From assembly GCA_945829235.1 (NCBI GenBank), contig CALZUA010000004.1, forward strand, positions 1 to 64,000: a stretch of 64,000 bases of DNA, read 5' to 3'. The stretch comes from an uncultured Clostridia bacterium (GTDB taxonomy: Bacteria; Bacillota; Clostridia; Oscillospirales; Ruminococcaceae). Position numbers and translations under genes: made by a program. The notes under the pieces are model-generated. The model was not told the origin of the DNA. It saw only the letters and a program-made list of their open reading frames with translations, and ran no database searches. Below are positions 37,240 to 47,717 of the stretch, in pieces; positions within the stretch are counted from its first letter, which is position 1; each line of letters opens with the position of its first letter.

Positions 37240-38717
37240 TGCTCGTCCTTCCTTTCAAGAATTTCTTTGAGAATTATGTACGCGACCGTCACCAGCGACT
37301 TCGTTTCCACAAAATCCGCGTTCACCTCGAAACCGCCGTTGTCGAGCATTTCCTTCAGCTCGGAAACGCGCGCGAAGCCTTTTTCCGCTTCGTCATAATC
37401 GGGGAACACAAAGTAGGATTTCTGCATAATATCGCGAACCTCGGTTTTGATGCCCTTGGGGAGCGGTTTTCCGTCGGGTGAACTCATCGGGTAGTCGATT
37501 TCATCGCGGTTGTCGGGAACAAAGTGAGCGTTGATGTCCTCAGCGATTAAACGCGAGAAAACAAGCGCCTCGAGCAGGGAGTTTGACGCAAGGCGATTTT
37601 TACCGTGAACGCCCGTGTGGGAGCACTCGCCCGCCGCGTACAGCCCCGCGATATTTGTCGCTCCCTTTCCGTCAACGTTTATGCCGCCCATCAGATAGTG
37701 CTGGCAAGGGTAAATCGGGATAGGCTCTTTGGTCATATCATAGCCCTTTTTGAGCACGTTTTCGTAAATCATCGGGAAGTGGTTCTTGATGAAATCCGCG
37801 TTCTTGTACGAAATGTCAAGCCAGAACTCGTCCGAACCCGTTTTCTTCTGCTCCTCCATAATGCACTTTGACACAACATCGCGCGGTGCCAGCTCCTTGC
37901 GCTCGGGCTCGTAGCTCGGCATAAAGCGCTCCTTGTTGCAGTTGAGCAGGTATGCTCCCTCGCCGCGCACTGCCTCCGATATCAGAAAGCACTCGCGTTC
38001 TTTTCTGTCGGCAAAGGCTGTCGGGTGAAACTGAACATAGCTCAAATTCTTGATTTCCGCGCCGAGATTATAGGCAAGCTGAATGCCGTCACCCGTGGCA
38101 ATCGCGGAGTTTGTGGTGTAATTATAGACGCGTCCGATACCGCCTGTTGCAAGAATGACATTATCCGCGCAGTAATATTCGTGCTGATTATTATCGGTTG
38201 TAATAACATCGGCAAAGAAAACGCCGTCCTTTTTCTCCAAACGGCACAAAACCGAGTTGTTGATAACGGAAACATTTTCGAGCTTCGAAACCTGTTCGAT
38301 AAGATTTGTTTCGATTTCCTTGCCGGTGGTGTCCTTGTGGTGAGCAATTCTGCGGCGCGAGTGACCGCCTTCCAACGTTAACGCGAGAGAACCGTCCTCG
38401 TTTTTGTCGAAATCCACGCCATACTTCTCGACCAGCCGCTCGACATCGCGCGGACCTTGTTCAACGAGAATTTTCACATTATCGAGATTGTTCTTGTACT
38501 GCCCCGCGATAAGCGTGTCCTTGATGTGCAGCTCGAAATCATCGTTTTTGCTGTCCATAACAGCCGCCACGCCGCCCTGCGCGAGAGCCGAGTTGCACAA
38601 GGTAAGCTCACGCTTGCTCAGCATCAGGATTTTCAGCTTGCTGTCAAGATTCAGCGCGGCATAAATGCCCGAAATGCCTGTTCCGACGATTAAAACGTCG
38701 TATCTTTTGAATTTCAT
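37236..38717 (-). CDS. nadB: L-aspartate oxidase
   Basis: DVLIVGTGISGIYAAL, QGGVAAVMDSKND, ILATGGIGRVY, CSHTGVHGKNRLASNSLLEALVF. Confidence 0.95.
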   Translation of the reverse strand: MKFKRYDVLIVGTGISGIYAALNLDSKLKILMLSKRELTLCNSALAQGGVAAVMDSKNDDFELHIKDTLIAGQYKNNLDNVKILVEQGPRDVERLVEKYGVDFDKNEDGSLALTLEGGHSRRRIAHHKDTTGKEIETNLIEQVSKLENVSVINNSVLCRLEKKDGVFFADVITTDNNQHEYYCADNVILATGGIGRVYNYTTNSAIATGDGIQLAYNLGAEIKNLSYVQFHPTAFADRKERECFLISEAVRGEGAYLLNCNKERFMPSYEPERKELAPRDVVSKCIMEEQKKTGSDEFWLDISYKNADFIKNHFPMIYENVLKKGYDMTKEPIPIYPCQHYLMGGINVDGKGATNIAGLYAAGECSHTGVHGKNRLASNSLLEALVFSRLIAEDINAHFVPDNRDEIDYPMSSPDGKPLPKGIKTEVRDIMQKSYFVFPDYDEAEKGFARVSELKEMLDNGGFEVNADFVETKSLVTVAYIILKEILERKDEQ

Positions 38718-38859
38718 AATTCAGCCTTTCTGTAATATATTGACAAGAGGGAAATTATTTGCTATAATAACCTCAAGTGTGTTTATTCGCAACGCTCCTT
38801 TTTCTCACAGGGAGCAGGTGTTTCCGCCGTTACCGGAAACCGGTAAAAAGGAGGATTTT

Positions 38860-40086
38860 ATGAAGGAAGAAAAAGTTATTTTAGTAAGCGCCGATACCGG
38901 TGAATTTGACGTTGAAGCGTCGCTTGACGAGCTTTCGGAGCTTGCGAAAACAGCCGGTGCGGAGGAACTTGCGCGCGTTGTGCAAAAGCGCGACGCTTAC
39001 TGCGCGGCAACCGTTATCGGTGAGGGAAAACTCGCCGAAGTCAAGGAGCTTTGCGAGAAGCTCGGCGCAAATCTGCTGATTTTTGACTGCGAGCTCACCG
39101 CCTCGCAAATCCGCAACATCGAGGAGGAAACCGATGTCCGCGTAATCGACAGGACGATGCTTATTCTCGATATTTTCGCGGGAAGAGCGGTTTCCGCGGA
39201 GGGTAAACTTCAGGTTGAACTCGCGCAGTTGCGTTATCGTTTGCCGCGGCTTATGGGCATCGGCACGAGCTTGTCCCGCTTGGGCGGCGGTATCGGAACG
39301 CGCGGTCCCGGTGAAACTCAGCTTGAAACCGACCGCCGTCATATCCGCAGACGGATTGACAAGCTGTCCGATGAACTCAAGGAACTCGAGCAACGGCGCG
39401 GTTTTTCGCGCGGTCGCCGCAAGAAGGACAACGTTCAGGTCGGCGCGATTGTCGGCTACACGAACGCGGGAAAGTCAACTTTGCTGAATTTGCTCACGGG
39501 CGCGGGTGTTCTCGCCGAGGACAAGCTGTTCGCAACGCTTGACCCGACATCGAGAGCAATCGAGCTTCCCGACGGACGAAACCTGCTTCTCGTGGACACG
39601 GTCGGGCTTATCCGCAGACTCCCGCACAATCTTGTCGAAGCGTTCAAATCAACGCTTGAAGAAGCGGCTTCAGCCGATATTATCCTGCACGTCTGCGACG
39701 CGTCAGACAGCGAAATTGCCGAAAAAGCCGAGGTTACGCTGAAAACTCTGGCGGAGCTTGGTGCATCGGAAATTCCTGTGGTGACGATTTTAAACAAATG
39801 CGATAAAATCACCGAAAATATACCGACAGACGAAAAAACCGTGAAAATTTCCGCGAAAAACAACGAGGGAATTGACGAGCTTTTGCGGACAATTTCCCGA
39901 AATCTCCCGCAGACCTCGAAGCGAATGAAACTGCTGTTGCCTTACGACAAGGCGGGGCTGTCGGCGCAAATCCGCGAAAACGGCAAGATTTTTTCCGAGG
40001 AATACACGGAAAACGGCGTTCTGCTGGACGCGCTTGTTGACGTGGTGCTGATAAAGCAGATGAGCGAATTTGAGGTCGGAGATTAA
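38860..40086 (+). CDS. hflX: GTPase HflX
   Basis: GRAVSAEGKLQVELAQLRYRLPRL, GIGTRGPGETQLETDRR, VGYTNAGKSTLLN, DTVGLIRRLPHNLVEAFKSTLEE. Confidence 0.96.
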   Translation: MKEEKVILVSADTGEFDVEASLDELSELAKTAGAEELARVVQKRDAYCAATVIGEGKLAEVKELCEKLGANLLIFDCELTASQIRNIEEETDVRVIDRTMLILDIFAGRAVSAEGKLQVELAQLRYRLPRLMGIGTSLSRLGGGIGTRGPGETQLETDRRHIRRRIDKLSDELKELEQRRGFSRGRRKKDNVQVGAIVGYTNAGKSTLLNLLTGAGVLAEDKLFATLDPTSRAIELPDGRNLLLVDTVGLIRRLPHNLVEAFKSTLEEAASADIILHVCDASDSEIAEKAEVTLKTLAELGASEIPVVTILNKCDKITENIPTDEKTVKISAKNNEGIDELLRTISRNLPQTSKRMKLLLPYDKAGLSAQIRENGKIFSEEYTENGVLLDALVDVVLIKQMSEFEVGD

Positions 40087-40210
40087 CCGAGCAAACCTCG
40101 CGGTTGCGGCGTTCGTAGCGAAAGCGGTTGCTGTTGATATCGAACAATCGGCTCGGCAATCTCGTTGCACGCTAAATTCTCGCGAAAACAGCGCGGCTGA
40201 GCGCGATGAC

Positions 40211-41476
40211 TCAGCTCATCAGCACCTCGCAACTCCCAACGCTTCTCACGGTGAGGACGTGACAGGAGTTGATGCCGAAAATCTTCTCCATTTTCATTTT
40301 GAACTGCTGTAAATCCTCGAACGGCACAAATGCGAGCATTGAGCCGAAATAACCCGAGCCGTGAACGCGGCACGCACCCTTACGGTGAAGAACACCCTCG
40401 GCGATGTTGAGGGCGATGCTGAGCGGCTGGTGGCGAACATCGCTCGGTGTGTAGATGTTCTGCAAATATTTGAACGATGAGTCGCCGCTTTCTCTCACGG
40501 ACGACAGGAAACCATCGAAATTTTCGTTTTTCAGCGCGTGGACGATTTTCTCCACGCGCTCGTTTTCGCGGAAAAAGTGTATCGAGCGCAAAACCGCGCG
40601 GTCGCCGAATTTGTCGCGCAAATCCTTCAAATTCAGCGTGATATCCTCGATTGCGAGCTGGCGCAGGCTGTTGCAGTCGAAATAGTCCGCGATTGATTTC
40701 ATCTCGGCTTGAATTTCGGCGTATTCCTTGGAGAAATCGCCGTACTTTGCGCCCGTGTTGACGATGCATAGCGCGTGCTTGTACTGACTGAAATCAGAGC
40801 GGATTTCCTCGATAATCGGCATATCCTCGTCCTTGAAATCAATCGCGACAAATCCCCCGACTGCGCAGGAAACCTGGTCTATAAGCCCCGACGGTTTCCC
40901 GAAATACTCGTTTTCGGCAAAACGCGCAATTTGAGCAAGCGTTGCGGGACGGATTTGACCGTTGTTGAACAGGTGTGTAATAATCGTGCCTATCAAAATC
41001 TCAAAAGCCGCCGAGCTTCCCAAACCGCAATTTTGGATAATTTTGGAAGTAGTGTAAGCCTTGAAGCCGCCGATGTTGTAGCCGTTTCGCTTGAAACCCT
41101 TCAGCGCGCCGCGGATAAGCGCAGCCGACGTGAGCTTTTCCTCCTCTTTCATATCGAGGTCGTCGATGCTGATTTTTTCCTCGGGGAAACCCTCGGACTT
41201 TATCGTGATAAAACCATCATCGGTCGGCTCTGCGACAGCGATTGTGTCAAGGTCAATGCTCGCGGCAAACGCTTTTCCGCAAGCGTGAGTTGTGTGGTTA
41301 CCGCAGATTTCAACGCGCCCCGGAGCCGAGAAGAAACGGTGTGCGCCGAGAGTGCCGAAATGCTCCGCGAAGCCGCATTCTGCGTTGCGGTAACGCATCT
41401 TCTGCGCCTCGAGAGCGTTCGCCGAGTAAATTTCATCGATTTTTTTAACGGCAGGTTTCATATATTTTCCTTTCAA
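40211..41476 (-). CDS. Galactokinase-like GHMP kinase with atypical sugar-binding motif
   Basis: APGRVEICGNHTTHACGKAFAASIDLD; GLGSSAAFEILIGTI; GSGYFGSMLAFVP. Confidence 0.85.
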   Translation of the reverse strand: MKGKYMKPAVKKIDEIYSANALEAQKMRYRNAECGFAEHFGTLGAHRFFSAPGRVEICGNHTTHACGKAFAASIDLDTIAVAEPTDDGFITIKSEGFPEEKISIDDLDMKEEEKLTSAALIRGALKGFKRNGYNIGGFKAYTTSKIIQNCGLGSSAAFEILIGTIITHLFNNGQIRPATLAQIARFAENEYFGKPSGLIDQVSCAVGGFVAIDFKDEDMPIIEEIRSDFSQYKHALCIVNTGAKYGDFSKEYAEIQAEMKSIADYFDCNSLRQLAIEDITLNLKDLRDKFGDRAVLRSIHFFRENERVEKIVHALKNENFDGFLSSVRESGDSSFKYLQNIYTPSDVRHQPLSIALNIAEGVLHRKGACRVHGSGYFGSMLAFVPFEDLQQFKMKMEKIFGINSCHVLTVRSVGSCEVLMS

Positions 41477-42648
41477 TCTTTTTCGGTGTAGAACATATGC
41501 TTTGCCTTTTCCTTATGTGCGGAAACGCTCAGGACAAGCCCCATACACGCGTGCATCATAATCATCGCGGTGCCGCCCGTGCTGATAAACGGGAGCGGTA
41601 TGCCGATAACGGGAACAACCGAAAGCACCATTCCGATATTGACCACGCAGTGAAAGAACACCATCGCGAAAACTCCCACGCAAATCAGCTTCCCGAGCGG
41701 GTCGGACGCGCCCGAGGCGTTTGACAAAAGCTTCAGGCAGAGCAGTGCCAGCGCAATCACAACCGCCATACACCCGATAAATCCAAGCGTCATTCCGATG
41801 TACGAGAACACAAAGTCGTTGTTCATCTCGGGGGTATAGGTGTAGTTTGAGGTATCCTCGAAGCCAAGACCTTTGAGTTGCCCCGAGCCGAGCGCAATTG
41901 TGCCGTTGTACTGTTGCATATAGAGGTTGAGCCGCTCCTCCTCTTGCATTTGCTTGTCAAAGAGGATAAGGAAGCGTTGCCGGTGATGTTCTTTCATCAC
42001 GAAATTCCACACAACCAGCACAATCGGCGGCGTTATCGCAACCGCGCCTACAATATATTTCCAAGAAATCCCGCCCATAAACAGCATACAGATGAAAATG
42101 AACAGGAAAACCAGCGCCGAGCCCGCGTCGCCTTGAATTAAAATCAGTCCCACGGGGAACAGCCCGTGTACGCAGACCAGCAAAAAGTGCTTCGGGGAAT
42201 TCAGCTTGTCGCCGAGCTTTGAGATGTGCGTGGCAAGCGTGATGATGAACACGAATTTGAGGATTTCGGACGGCTGAATGTTGAAGAAACCGAAGTCCAG
42301 CCAAGCGATATCGTCATCGCGGTGCCGACCGAGCGGCGTGAACAAAAGCAACTGCAAAATCACGGCAATCGGCGCGTAAATAAACCACATTTTCGAGATG
42401 AATTTGTAGTCGATGAAGCTGATTATCGTTGAAACCGCGATGCCGAGAATTGCCGCAGTAATCTGCGTTGGCACAACGGACGCGATTTCAATAACTCCCG
42501 TTTCGTACATCGCGTTCACGAGAAAAATATCGAACGCGGTTAACGAAATGCAGATTATCGGCAGAAATTTATCGACGTGCTTGAGGTGATTTAGGAAGAA
42601 TTTCAAAACAGATTTTATATTTGACATATGTTTAACAATCCATAACAA
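41473..42648 (-). CDS. rodA: FtsW/RodA/SpoVE family (RodA-like)
   Basis: ARHISK/QPSEILKF motif, GDAGSALVFLF, IGMVLSVVPVIGIPLPFISTGGTAM. Confidence 0.92.
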   Translation of the reverse strand: MLWIVKHMSNIKSVLKFFLNHLKHVDKFLPIICISLTAFDIFLVNAMYETGVIEIASVVPTQITAAILGIAVSTIISFIDYKFISKMWFIYAPIAVILQLLLFTPLGRHRDDDIAWLDFGFFNIQPSEILKFVFIITLATHISKLGDKLNSPKHFLLVCVHGLFPVGLILIQGDAGSALVFLFIFICMLFMGGISWKYIVGAVAITPPIVLVVWNFVMKEHHRQRFLILFDKQMQEEERLNLYMQQYNGTIALGSGQLKGLGFEDTSNYTYTPEMNNDFVFSYIGMTLGFIGCMAVVIALALLCLKLLSNASGASDPLGKLICVGVFAMVFFHCVVNIGMVLSVVPVIGIPLPFISTGGTAMIMMHACMGLVLSVSAHKEKAKHMFYTEKD

Positions 42649-42761
42649 AAAATTAACTTATACACACTTTATTATATACCTTTTTCGCGTTATTTTCAAT
42701 AGAAAACCCGTGAAATAATTTTTCAGCCGAAAATTCGCCGAAAACGCCAAAAAGCCGAGAT

Positions 42762-42787
42762 TTTTTTGAAAATCTTCGGCTTTTTTC
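42762..42787. terminator. Terminator hairpin
   Basis: AAGCCGAGATTTTTTTGAAAATCTTCGGCTTTTTT. Confidence 0.75.
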
Positions 42788-42815
42788 ACAAATATTTTTG
42801 GCAATTTTGTGGGAA

Positions 42816-45356
42816 TTATTTCGCGGCTGTTTGCCTCGTCACGAGTTTTCCCATAAATTCACGCGTGTGCAAAGGACGACCGTTTACGATGCCCTGAATG
42901 TAGTCGATACCGAAAGCGTTCGCGGTTTCGAGGAGCTGTTGGTTGTCGATACCCTTGATGCAGATTTTGATGCCGCGCTCGTGCGCCTTTTCGATGAACG
43001 AGCGGACGTAAGACGCGGAAACCTCGTCGCCGCAAAGACGGTGCATATTGAGCTTGATGACCTTTATGTAGGGGTTCTCGAGAACCGCGTCCGTGAGGAA
43101 AATGCCCTGCTTGTCGTCCGCGACAATGTTCACACCGAGCGAGTCAAGCTGTTTGAGGTTGACGTTGCTCTTGGCGAGGGTTCCCGTGCTCTCGGAGGTG
43201 ATAACGTTCACAGCGTCCGGCGGGAGCGAGTACTCCAAAAGCGATTGTTTAAGCGAAAGAACGCTGAAATCGGAGCTGAGCGTGGACTCCGCGATGTCGA
43301 AGCCTATCTTGAAATTCTCAAGCCCGCTTTCACGCACTGCCGCGCAAAATTCGCACAACCGCTTCATTGCGTACTCGTATACCTTGTCCTCGTATCCGAG
43401 CCTTTCCAGAATAGGGGCAAAGCGCTCTTTGGACACGATGATATCGTTGTTCGCCCAGAACAAATTCCCGTCACAGCTCGCAAGTTCGCCCGTGTGCGCG
43501 TTTATAATCGGCGTGTAGAGGAAGTAGAAGCCCTTGAAATCGTTCTCCGCCGCATCGATTATCAGCCGTCTTACGCGGAGATTTTCGTCCAGCTTTTCCT
43601 CGAGGTCAACGGAATAGGTAACCGGCGTCTGCGATTTTCTTTCTTTGGCAAGCCGCAGAGTTCTTGTCGCCGCTTTAACGCAGTCGGCAAAGCTGTACAC
43701 ATCATCGGGGTAAAAGGTAATTCCCGTGAACATCTCGATTTTGTACTCGGATTCGTTCAGGAACCACGGTGCGCGGAATTTGCTGAGGATAGCCCGCGCA
43801 AGTCCGGTTGTTTCACCCTTATCGGTGCCGTCAAGCGTTACCACGAGGATATCGTTGGAGTAACGGTAAATCTTTTTTCTGCTGTGAACGGGTATCGCCG
43901 AAATGTACTCGGCAACGCTCTTTATCACTTCATCTGCGTAGCGATAGCTGAACGCTTCAGACATTGACTTGTAGTTCGCGATTTCGATGGACACAATCGC
44001 GCAAGGCTCACCGCGCTCGATTTTCGCCTTCATATCGCGTTCAAACGCACTCTCGTTCGGGATACCGGTGATGTGGTCGGTGTAGGCAAGCCGCTCGAGG
44101 TGTTCTTGTGAAAGAGCAAGCTGGTTTTCCATAAGCGAGCGGTAAATCAGTGACGCGAGAATTGACGTAAGGCTTCGGAGCATCTTGCGGTCACGGTTTG
44201 ACCAAACTCTGTCGGTCTGGTTGGAAACGAAGATAATCATTCCCTTGGCAATGCCGTTTTCAAACACTCTTGAAATTGCACAGCTTCTGTTTTTGCTCGA
44301 TTCACCGCGCAACTCGTCCTCGTTCACGCACACAACCGCGTTCACGTCAAGCAGTTCGTTTATATGTTCATCTTTTTCTTGTTGCGAGATAACGGGAATA
44401 AGGTTTCCTGCCTCGTCCCAGTGGTACACCTTAACCGGCACGCAGTCGTCCGCGGCAAACAGCATTTTGTCCAGCCCGAAATAGTCATCGATAATCGGGA
44501 TAATGTTGGCGAAAGCCTCGGCGGTGTTCTTGCATTTAAGGGTGTGCGAGTAGACGTTGTTTATGAGGATTTGGTCCTCAAAATTCTCGCCGAGGAGCTT
44601 GTTTGCGTTCTGGCTGTTCTCCATTTCCTCGCCGATAACAACGTAGGAATTTGCAATCTCCGATACCGTTTGCACCATTATCTCGAGCAACGGCGCGCTC
44701 TCGTTGATATCCTCAAGCGACTCGCCCGCGATAATCCAGCTCGCGCAGGTTCTGTGCTTGACGCGGATACTTTTCTTGCGCTGATAGCTCATCTTGTTGA
44801 GGTTCACCTTTTTGTCCTGCTGATAAGCGGACGCGATAATGCTCCCGTCGTTTGCCACAATAGCGGAGTAAAGCCCCTTGATATGCGAAAACGGCTGTTG
44901 GATAAGCTCAAGATAATCCTCGCCGAGAATATCCCGCAAATCCGGCTCATCGTTTGAGCGGATTGCCTCCTTGATTTTGGTGCGGAACTTGTGCATAACG
45001 GCGTCCTCGCTCTCGCACTCGAGATACTCGGTGACATCAAACATCATTCCGCAGAAATCGGTCGCACCCTTCGAGGGATGCTCCGCGCCCGCTGACATAA
45101 AGAACCAGCGGTATTCTCCGTCCATTTTCAGGCGCGCGTGAGTTTTGATACTGCCGCCCTTGCCGTTTATAACCTCGTTCACGATACTGCAAAACGGCAT
45201 ATAATCATCGGGGTGCAGAATTTCGCTCAAAAGCGTTTTTCTTTTATCGGAAAACGGATTTGTCTTGCCGAAAAATTCAATCGGAAAGCCGGGCTTGTAT
45301 TTCATAAAGAAGGCGTAATTTCCGCTGTTCATCACAGCTCTGTCCAATTTCGACAC
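42816..45356 (-). CDS. PAS/GAF-GGDEF-EAL protein with degenerate GGDEF (SNDIL) and EAL (DGNLFW) motifs
   Basis: GGDEF scaffold AYTDHITGIPNESAFERDM...YRYSNDILVVTLDG; EAL scaffold FKGFYFLYTPIINAHTGELASCDGNLFW...GIDNQQLLETANAFGIDYIQGIVNGRPL. Confidence 0.85.
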   Translation of the reverse strand: MSKLDRAVMNSGNYAFFMKYKPGFPIEFFGKTNPFSDKRKTLLSEILHPDDYMPFCSIVNEVINGKGGSIKTHARLKMDGEYRWFFMSAGAEHPSKGATDFCGMMFDVTEYLECESEDAVMHKFRTKIKEAIRSNDEPDLRDILGEDYLELIQQPFSHIKGLYSAIVANDGSIIASAYQQDKKVNLNKMSYQRKKSIRVKHRTCASWIIAGESLEDINESAPLLEIMVQTVSEIANSYVVIGEEMENSQNANKLLGENFEDQILINNVYSHTLKCKNTAEAFANIIPIIDDYFGLDKMLFAADDCVPVKVYHWDEAGNLIPVISQQEKDEHINELLDVNAVVCVNEDELRGESSKNRSCAISRVFENGIAKGMIIFVSNQTDRVWSNRDRKMLRSLTSILASLIYRSLMENQLALSQEHLERLAYTDHITGIPNESAFERDMKAKIERGEPCAIVSIEIANYKSMSEAFSYRYADEVIKSVAEYISAIPVHSRKKIYRYSNDILVVTLDGTDKGETTGLARAILSKFRAPWFLNESEYKIEMFTGITFYPDDVYSFADCVKAATRTLRLAKERKSQTPVTYSVDLEEKLDENLRVRRLIIDAAENDFKGFYFLYTPIINAHTGELASCDGNLFWANNDIIVSKERFAPILERLGYEDKVYEYAMKRLCEFCAAVRESGLENFKIGFDIAESTLSSDFSVLSLKQSLLEYSLPPDAVNVITSESTGTLAKSNVNLKQLDSLGVNIVADDKQGIFLTDAVLENPYIKVIKLNMHRLCGDEVSASYVRSFIEKAHERGIKICIKGIDNQQLLETANAFGIDYIQGIVNGRPLHTREFMGKLVTRQTAAK

Positions 45357-45687
45357 TCAAATCACCTCTTGTCAATATTTTTTTGATAATAATTCGGCTT
45401 TGTAAATTCACACATTGAATATATTTATTCATTTACTATATACATTATACCAAAATTATTTCAACATTTCAAGTGGTTTTTTGTTATTTTTACAAATTTT
45501 TCATAAATATTGCTGTAATTTCACAAATTCGTCACGAAATTCATAGGTAGTTTTCACTAACCTTGTTTTTTGACAACACTTTTTCGGAAAAATCAAAAAC
45601 TACTTGTCATATAGCCGCGTATATGTTATAATAAAAATATATGTGTATCGTTTCGGCGATAGAAATTTTTTGATTTAGAGGAAAATT

Positions 45688-46872
45688 ATGGTAATTATCA
45701 ACGTCAATATCAAGTCAATGGCGAACAACGATTTTGCAAACGGTTATGTGAGAACAAACGGCGGTATTTTCACGGAAATCGGCGATATGAAGGACTACAA
45801 GCCGACTGACGAGGAAGTTATCGACGGGGAGGGCGCGGACCTTTACCCCGGTTTTATCGACGCGCACTGTCACCTCGGAATGTGGTCGGACGCGCTTTGC
45901 TTCGAGGGTGACGACGGAAACGAGGACACCGACCCCGCAACCCCGCACCTTCGCGCAATCGACAGCATAAACGCGCTTGACCGCTGTTTCGGGGACGCGG
46001 CGCGGGCGGGCGTTACCGCGGTCTGCACCGGTGTCGGGAGCGCAAATCCTATTGGCGGCTCGTTTGCGCTTATCAAAACCTACGGCTCGAAGCGCGTGGA
46101 CAAGCTGATTGTCAAAAATCCCGCCGCGATAAAGTTCGCGCTCGGCGAGAACCCCAAGAGCACCTACAACGACCGCGATGAAACTCCCGTTACCCGAATG
46201 GCAACGGCGGGGATTATCCGCGAAAATCTCGCGAAGGCGCTTCGTTATAAGGAAGATTTGGACGAGTACACCCGCACAAAAGGCACGGACGATGAAACCT
46301 CTCGCCCCGATTTTGACGCGAAGTGCGAGGCGCTGATGCCGCTATTTAATAAGAAGGACAAGCTCAAAGCGCATTTTCACTGTCACCGCGCGGACGATAT
46401 CTTCACGGCAATCCGCATTTCAAAGGAGTTCAACCTCGACTATGTTCTGATACACTGCACGGACGGCGGGATTATTGCCGAGGAGCTTGCCGAGGATATG
46501 CCCGCCGTGGTTCTCGGACCTCTTATGGGTGACCGCGGAAAGCCCGAGCTAGCGCACCACGACATAAAAACGCCGGCGGTGCTCTCGGAAAACGGGATAA
46601 AGTTTGCGATTTGCACCGACCACCCCGAAACGCCTATTCAATATCTCCCGCTTACGGCGGCTCTTGCCGTTCGCGGCGGGCTTTCACGCGATGAAGCGTT
46701 GCGCGCGATAACGATAAACGCCGCCGCGATTATCGGTGCGGCGGACAAAATCGGCTCTGTTGAGGTGGGAAAGGACGCGGATTTTTCGCTGTTCAAGGGC
46801 GACCCGCTCGATATAACCGAAACGCCCGTTTTGGTTTGCGTTTCGGGAAAAATTGTTGAAATGGGAGAATGA
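45688..46872 (+). CDS. Amidohydrolase family protein (imidazolonepropionase-like)
   Basis: LYPGFIDAHCHLGMW, HFHCHRADDIFTA, CTDHPETPI. Confidence 0.9.
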   Translation: MVIINVNIKSMANNDFANGYVRTNGGIFTEIGDMKDYKPTDEEVIDGEGADLYPGFIDAHCHLGMWSDALCFEGDDGNEDTDPATPHLRAIDSINALDRCFGDAARAGVTAVCTGVGSANPIGGSFALIKTYGSKRVDKLIVKNPAAIKFALGENPKSTYNDRDETPVTRMATAGIIRENLAKALRYKEDLDEYTRTKGTDDETSRPDFDAKCEALMPLFNKKDKLKAHFHCHRADDIFTAIRISKEFNLDYVLIHCTDGGIIAEELAEDMPAVVLGPLMGDRGKPELAHHDIKTPAVLSENGIKFAICTDHPETPIQYLPLTAALAVRGGLSRDEALRAITINAAAIIGAADKIGSVEVGKDADFSLFKGDPLDITETPVLVCVSGKIVEMGE

Positions 46873-47717
46873 AAATGAGAGAAATCAATGCTGAAGTAAT
46901 CACAAATGCTGTTGCTAAACTTTGCGTGGAGGCGAATTTGCACCTGCCCGAGGGTATGCGCGAGTGCATAAGAAACGCTCAGAATAACGAGGAGAGCGAG
47001 CTTTGCAAGAGCGTTCTCGGCGACCTTGAGCGCAATCTTGACGCCGCCGAGGAGCTTTCCGTGCCGATTTGTCAGGACACGGGAATGGCGGTTGTTTTCG
47101 CGGAAATCGGTCAGGACGTACATATTATAAATGGCGGCTTCGAGGACGCGGTGAACAATGGCGTTGCGAAGGGCTATGTTGAGGGGAAACTGCGGCTCAG
47201 CGTTGTCGGAGACCCGATTGAGCGCGTGAACACCGGCAACAACACCCCCGCGGTTATTCACACGAAAATTGTTGATGGAGAGCAAATCCGGCTTATGGTC
47301 GCGCCGAAGGGCTTCGGAAGCGAGAATATGAGCCGTCTGAAGATGTTCACGCCGTCTGCAAGCAAGGAAGATATCGTCAATTTCATCATCGAAACCGCGT
47401 CTGTTGCGGGGAGCAATCCTTGCCCGCCGATTGTTGTCGGAGTGGGAATCGGCGGCGATTTCGAGCAGTGCGCGTACCTCGCGAAAAAGGCGCTCTGCCG
47501 CGATTTGACCGAGCGAAACCCGAAGGCACTGTACGCGGAGATGGAGAAGCAGGCGCTTGACGGGATAAACCGACTCGGCATCGGCGCGCAGGGCTTCGGC
47601 GGCACGCAGACCGCGCTTTACGTCAACATTGAGCAAGCTCCCACGCACATCGCAGGCTTGCCGGTTGCGGTGAATATGGGTTGCCACGTCACCCGGCACG
47701 CCGTTTGCGTGATTTAA
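46869..47717 (+). CDS. Fumarate hydratase class I, alpha subunit (no beta subunit adjacent)
   Basis: VPICQDTGMAVVFAEIG, NTPAVIHTKIVDG, GFGSENMSRLKMF, PPIVVGVGIGGDFEQCA, GIGAQGFGGTQTAL. Confidence 0.93.
   Translation: MKMREINAEVITNAVAKLCVEANLHLPEGMRECIRNAQNNEESELCKSVLGDLERNLDAAEELSVPICQDTGMAVVFAEIGQDVHIINGGFEDAVNNGVAKGYVEGKLRLSVVGDPIERVNTGNNTPAVIHTKIVDGEQIRLMVAPKGFGSENMSRLKMFTPSASKEDIVNFIIETASVAGSNPCPPIVVGVGIGGDFEQCAYLAKKALCRDLTERNPKALYAEMEKQALDGINRLGIGAQGFGGTQTALYVNIEQAPTHIAGLPVAVNMGCHVTRHAVCVI

Noticed and set aside
42798-43967. 389-aa plus-strand ORF opposite the GGDEF-EAL gene
   Set aside because: Antisense shadow; Arg/Val/Glu/Phe-biased translation without motifs.
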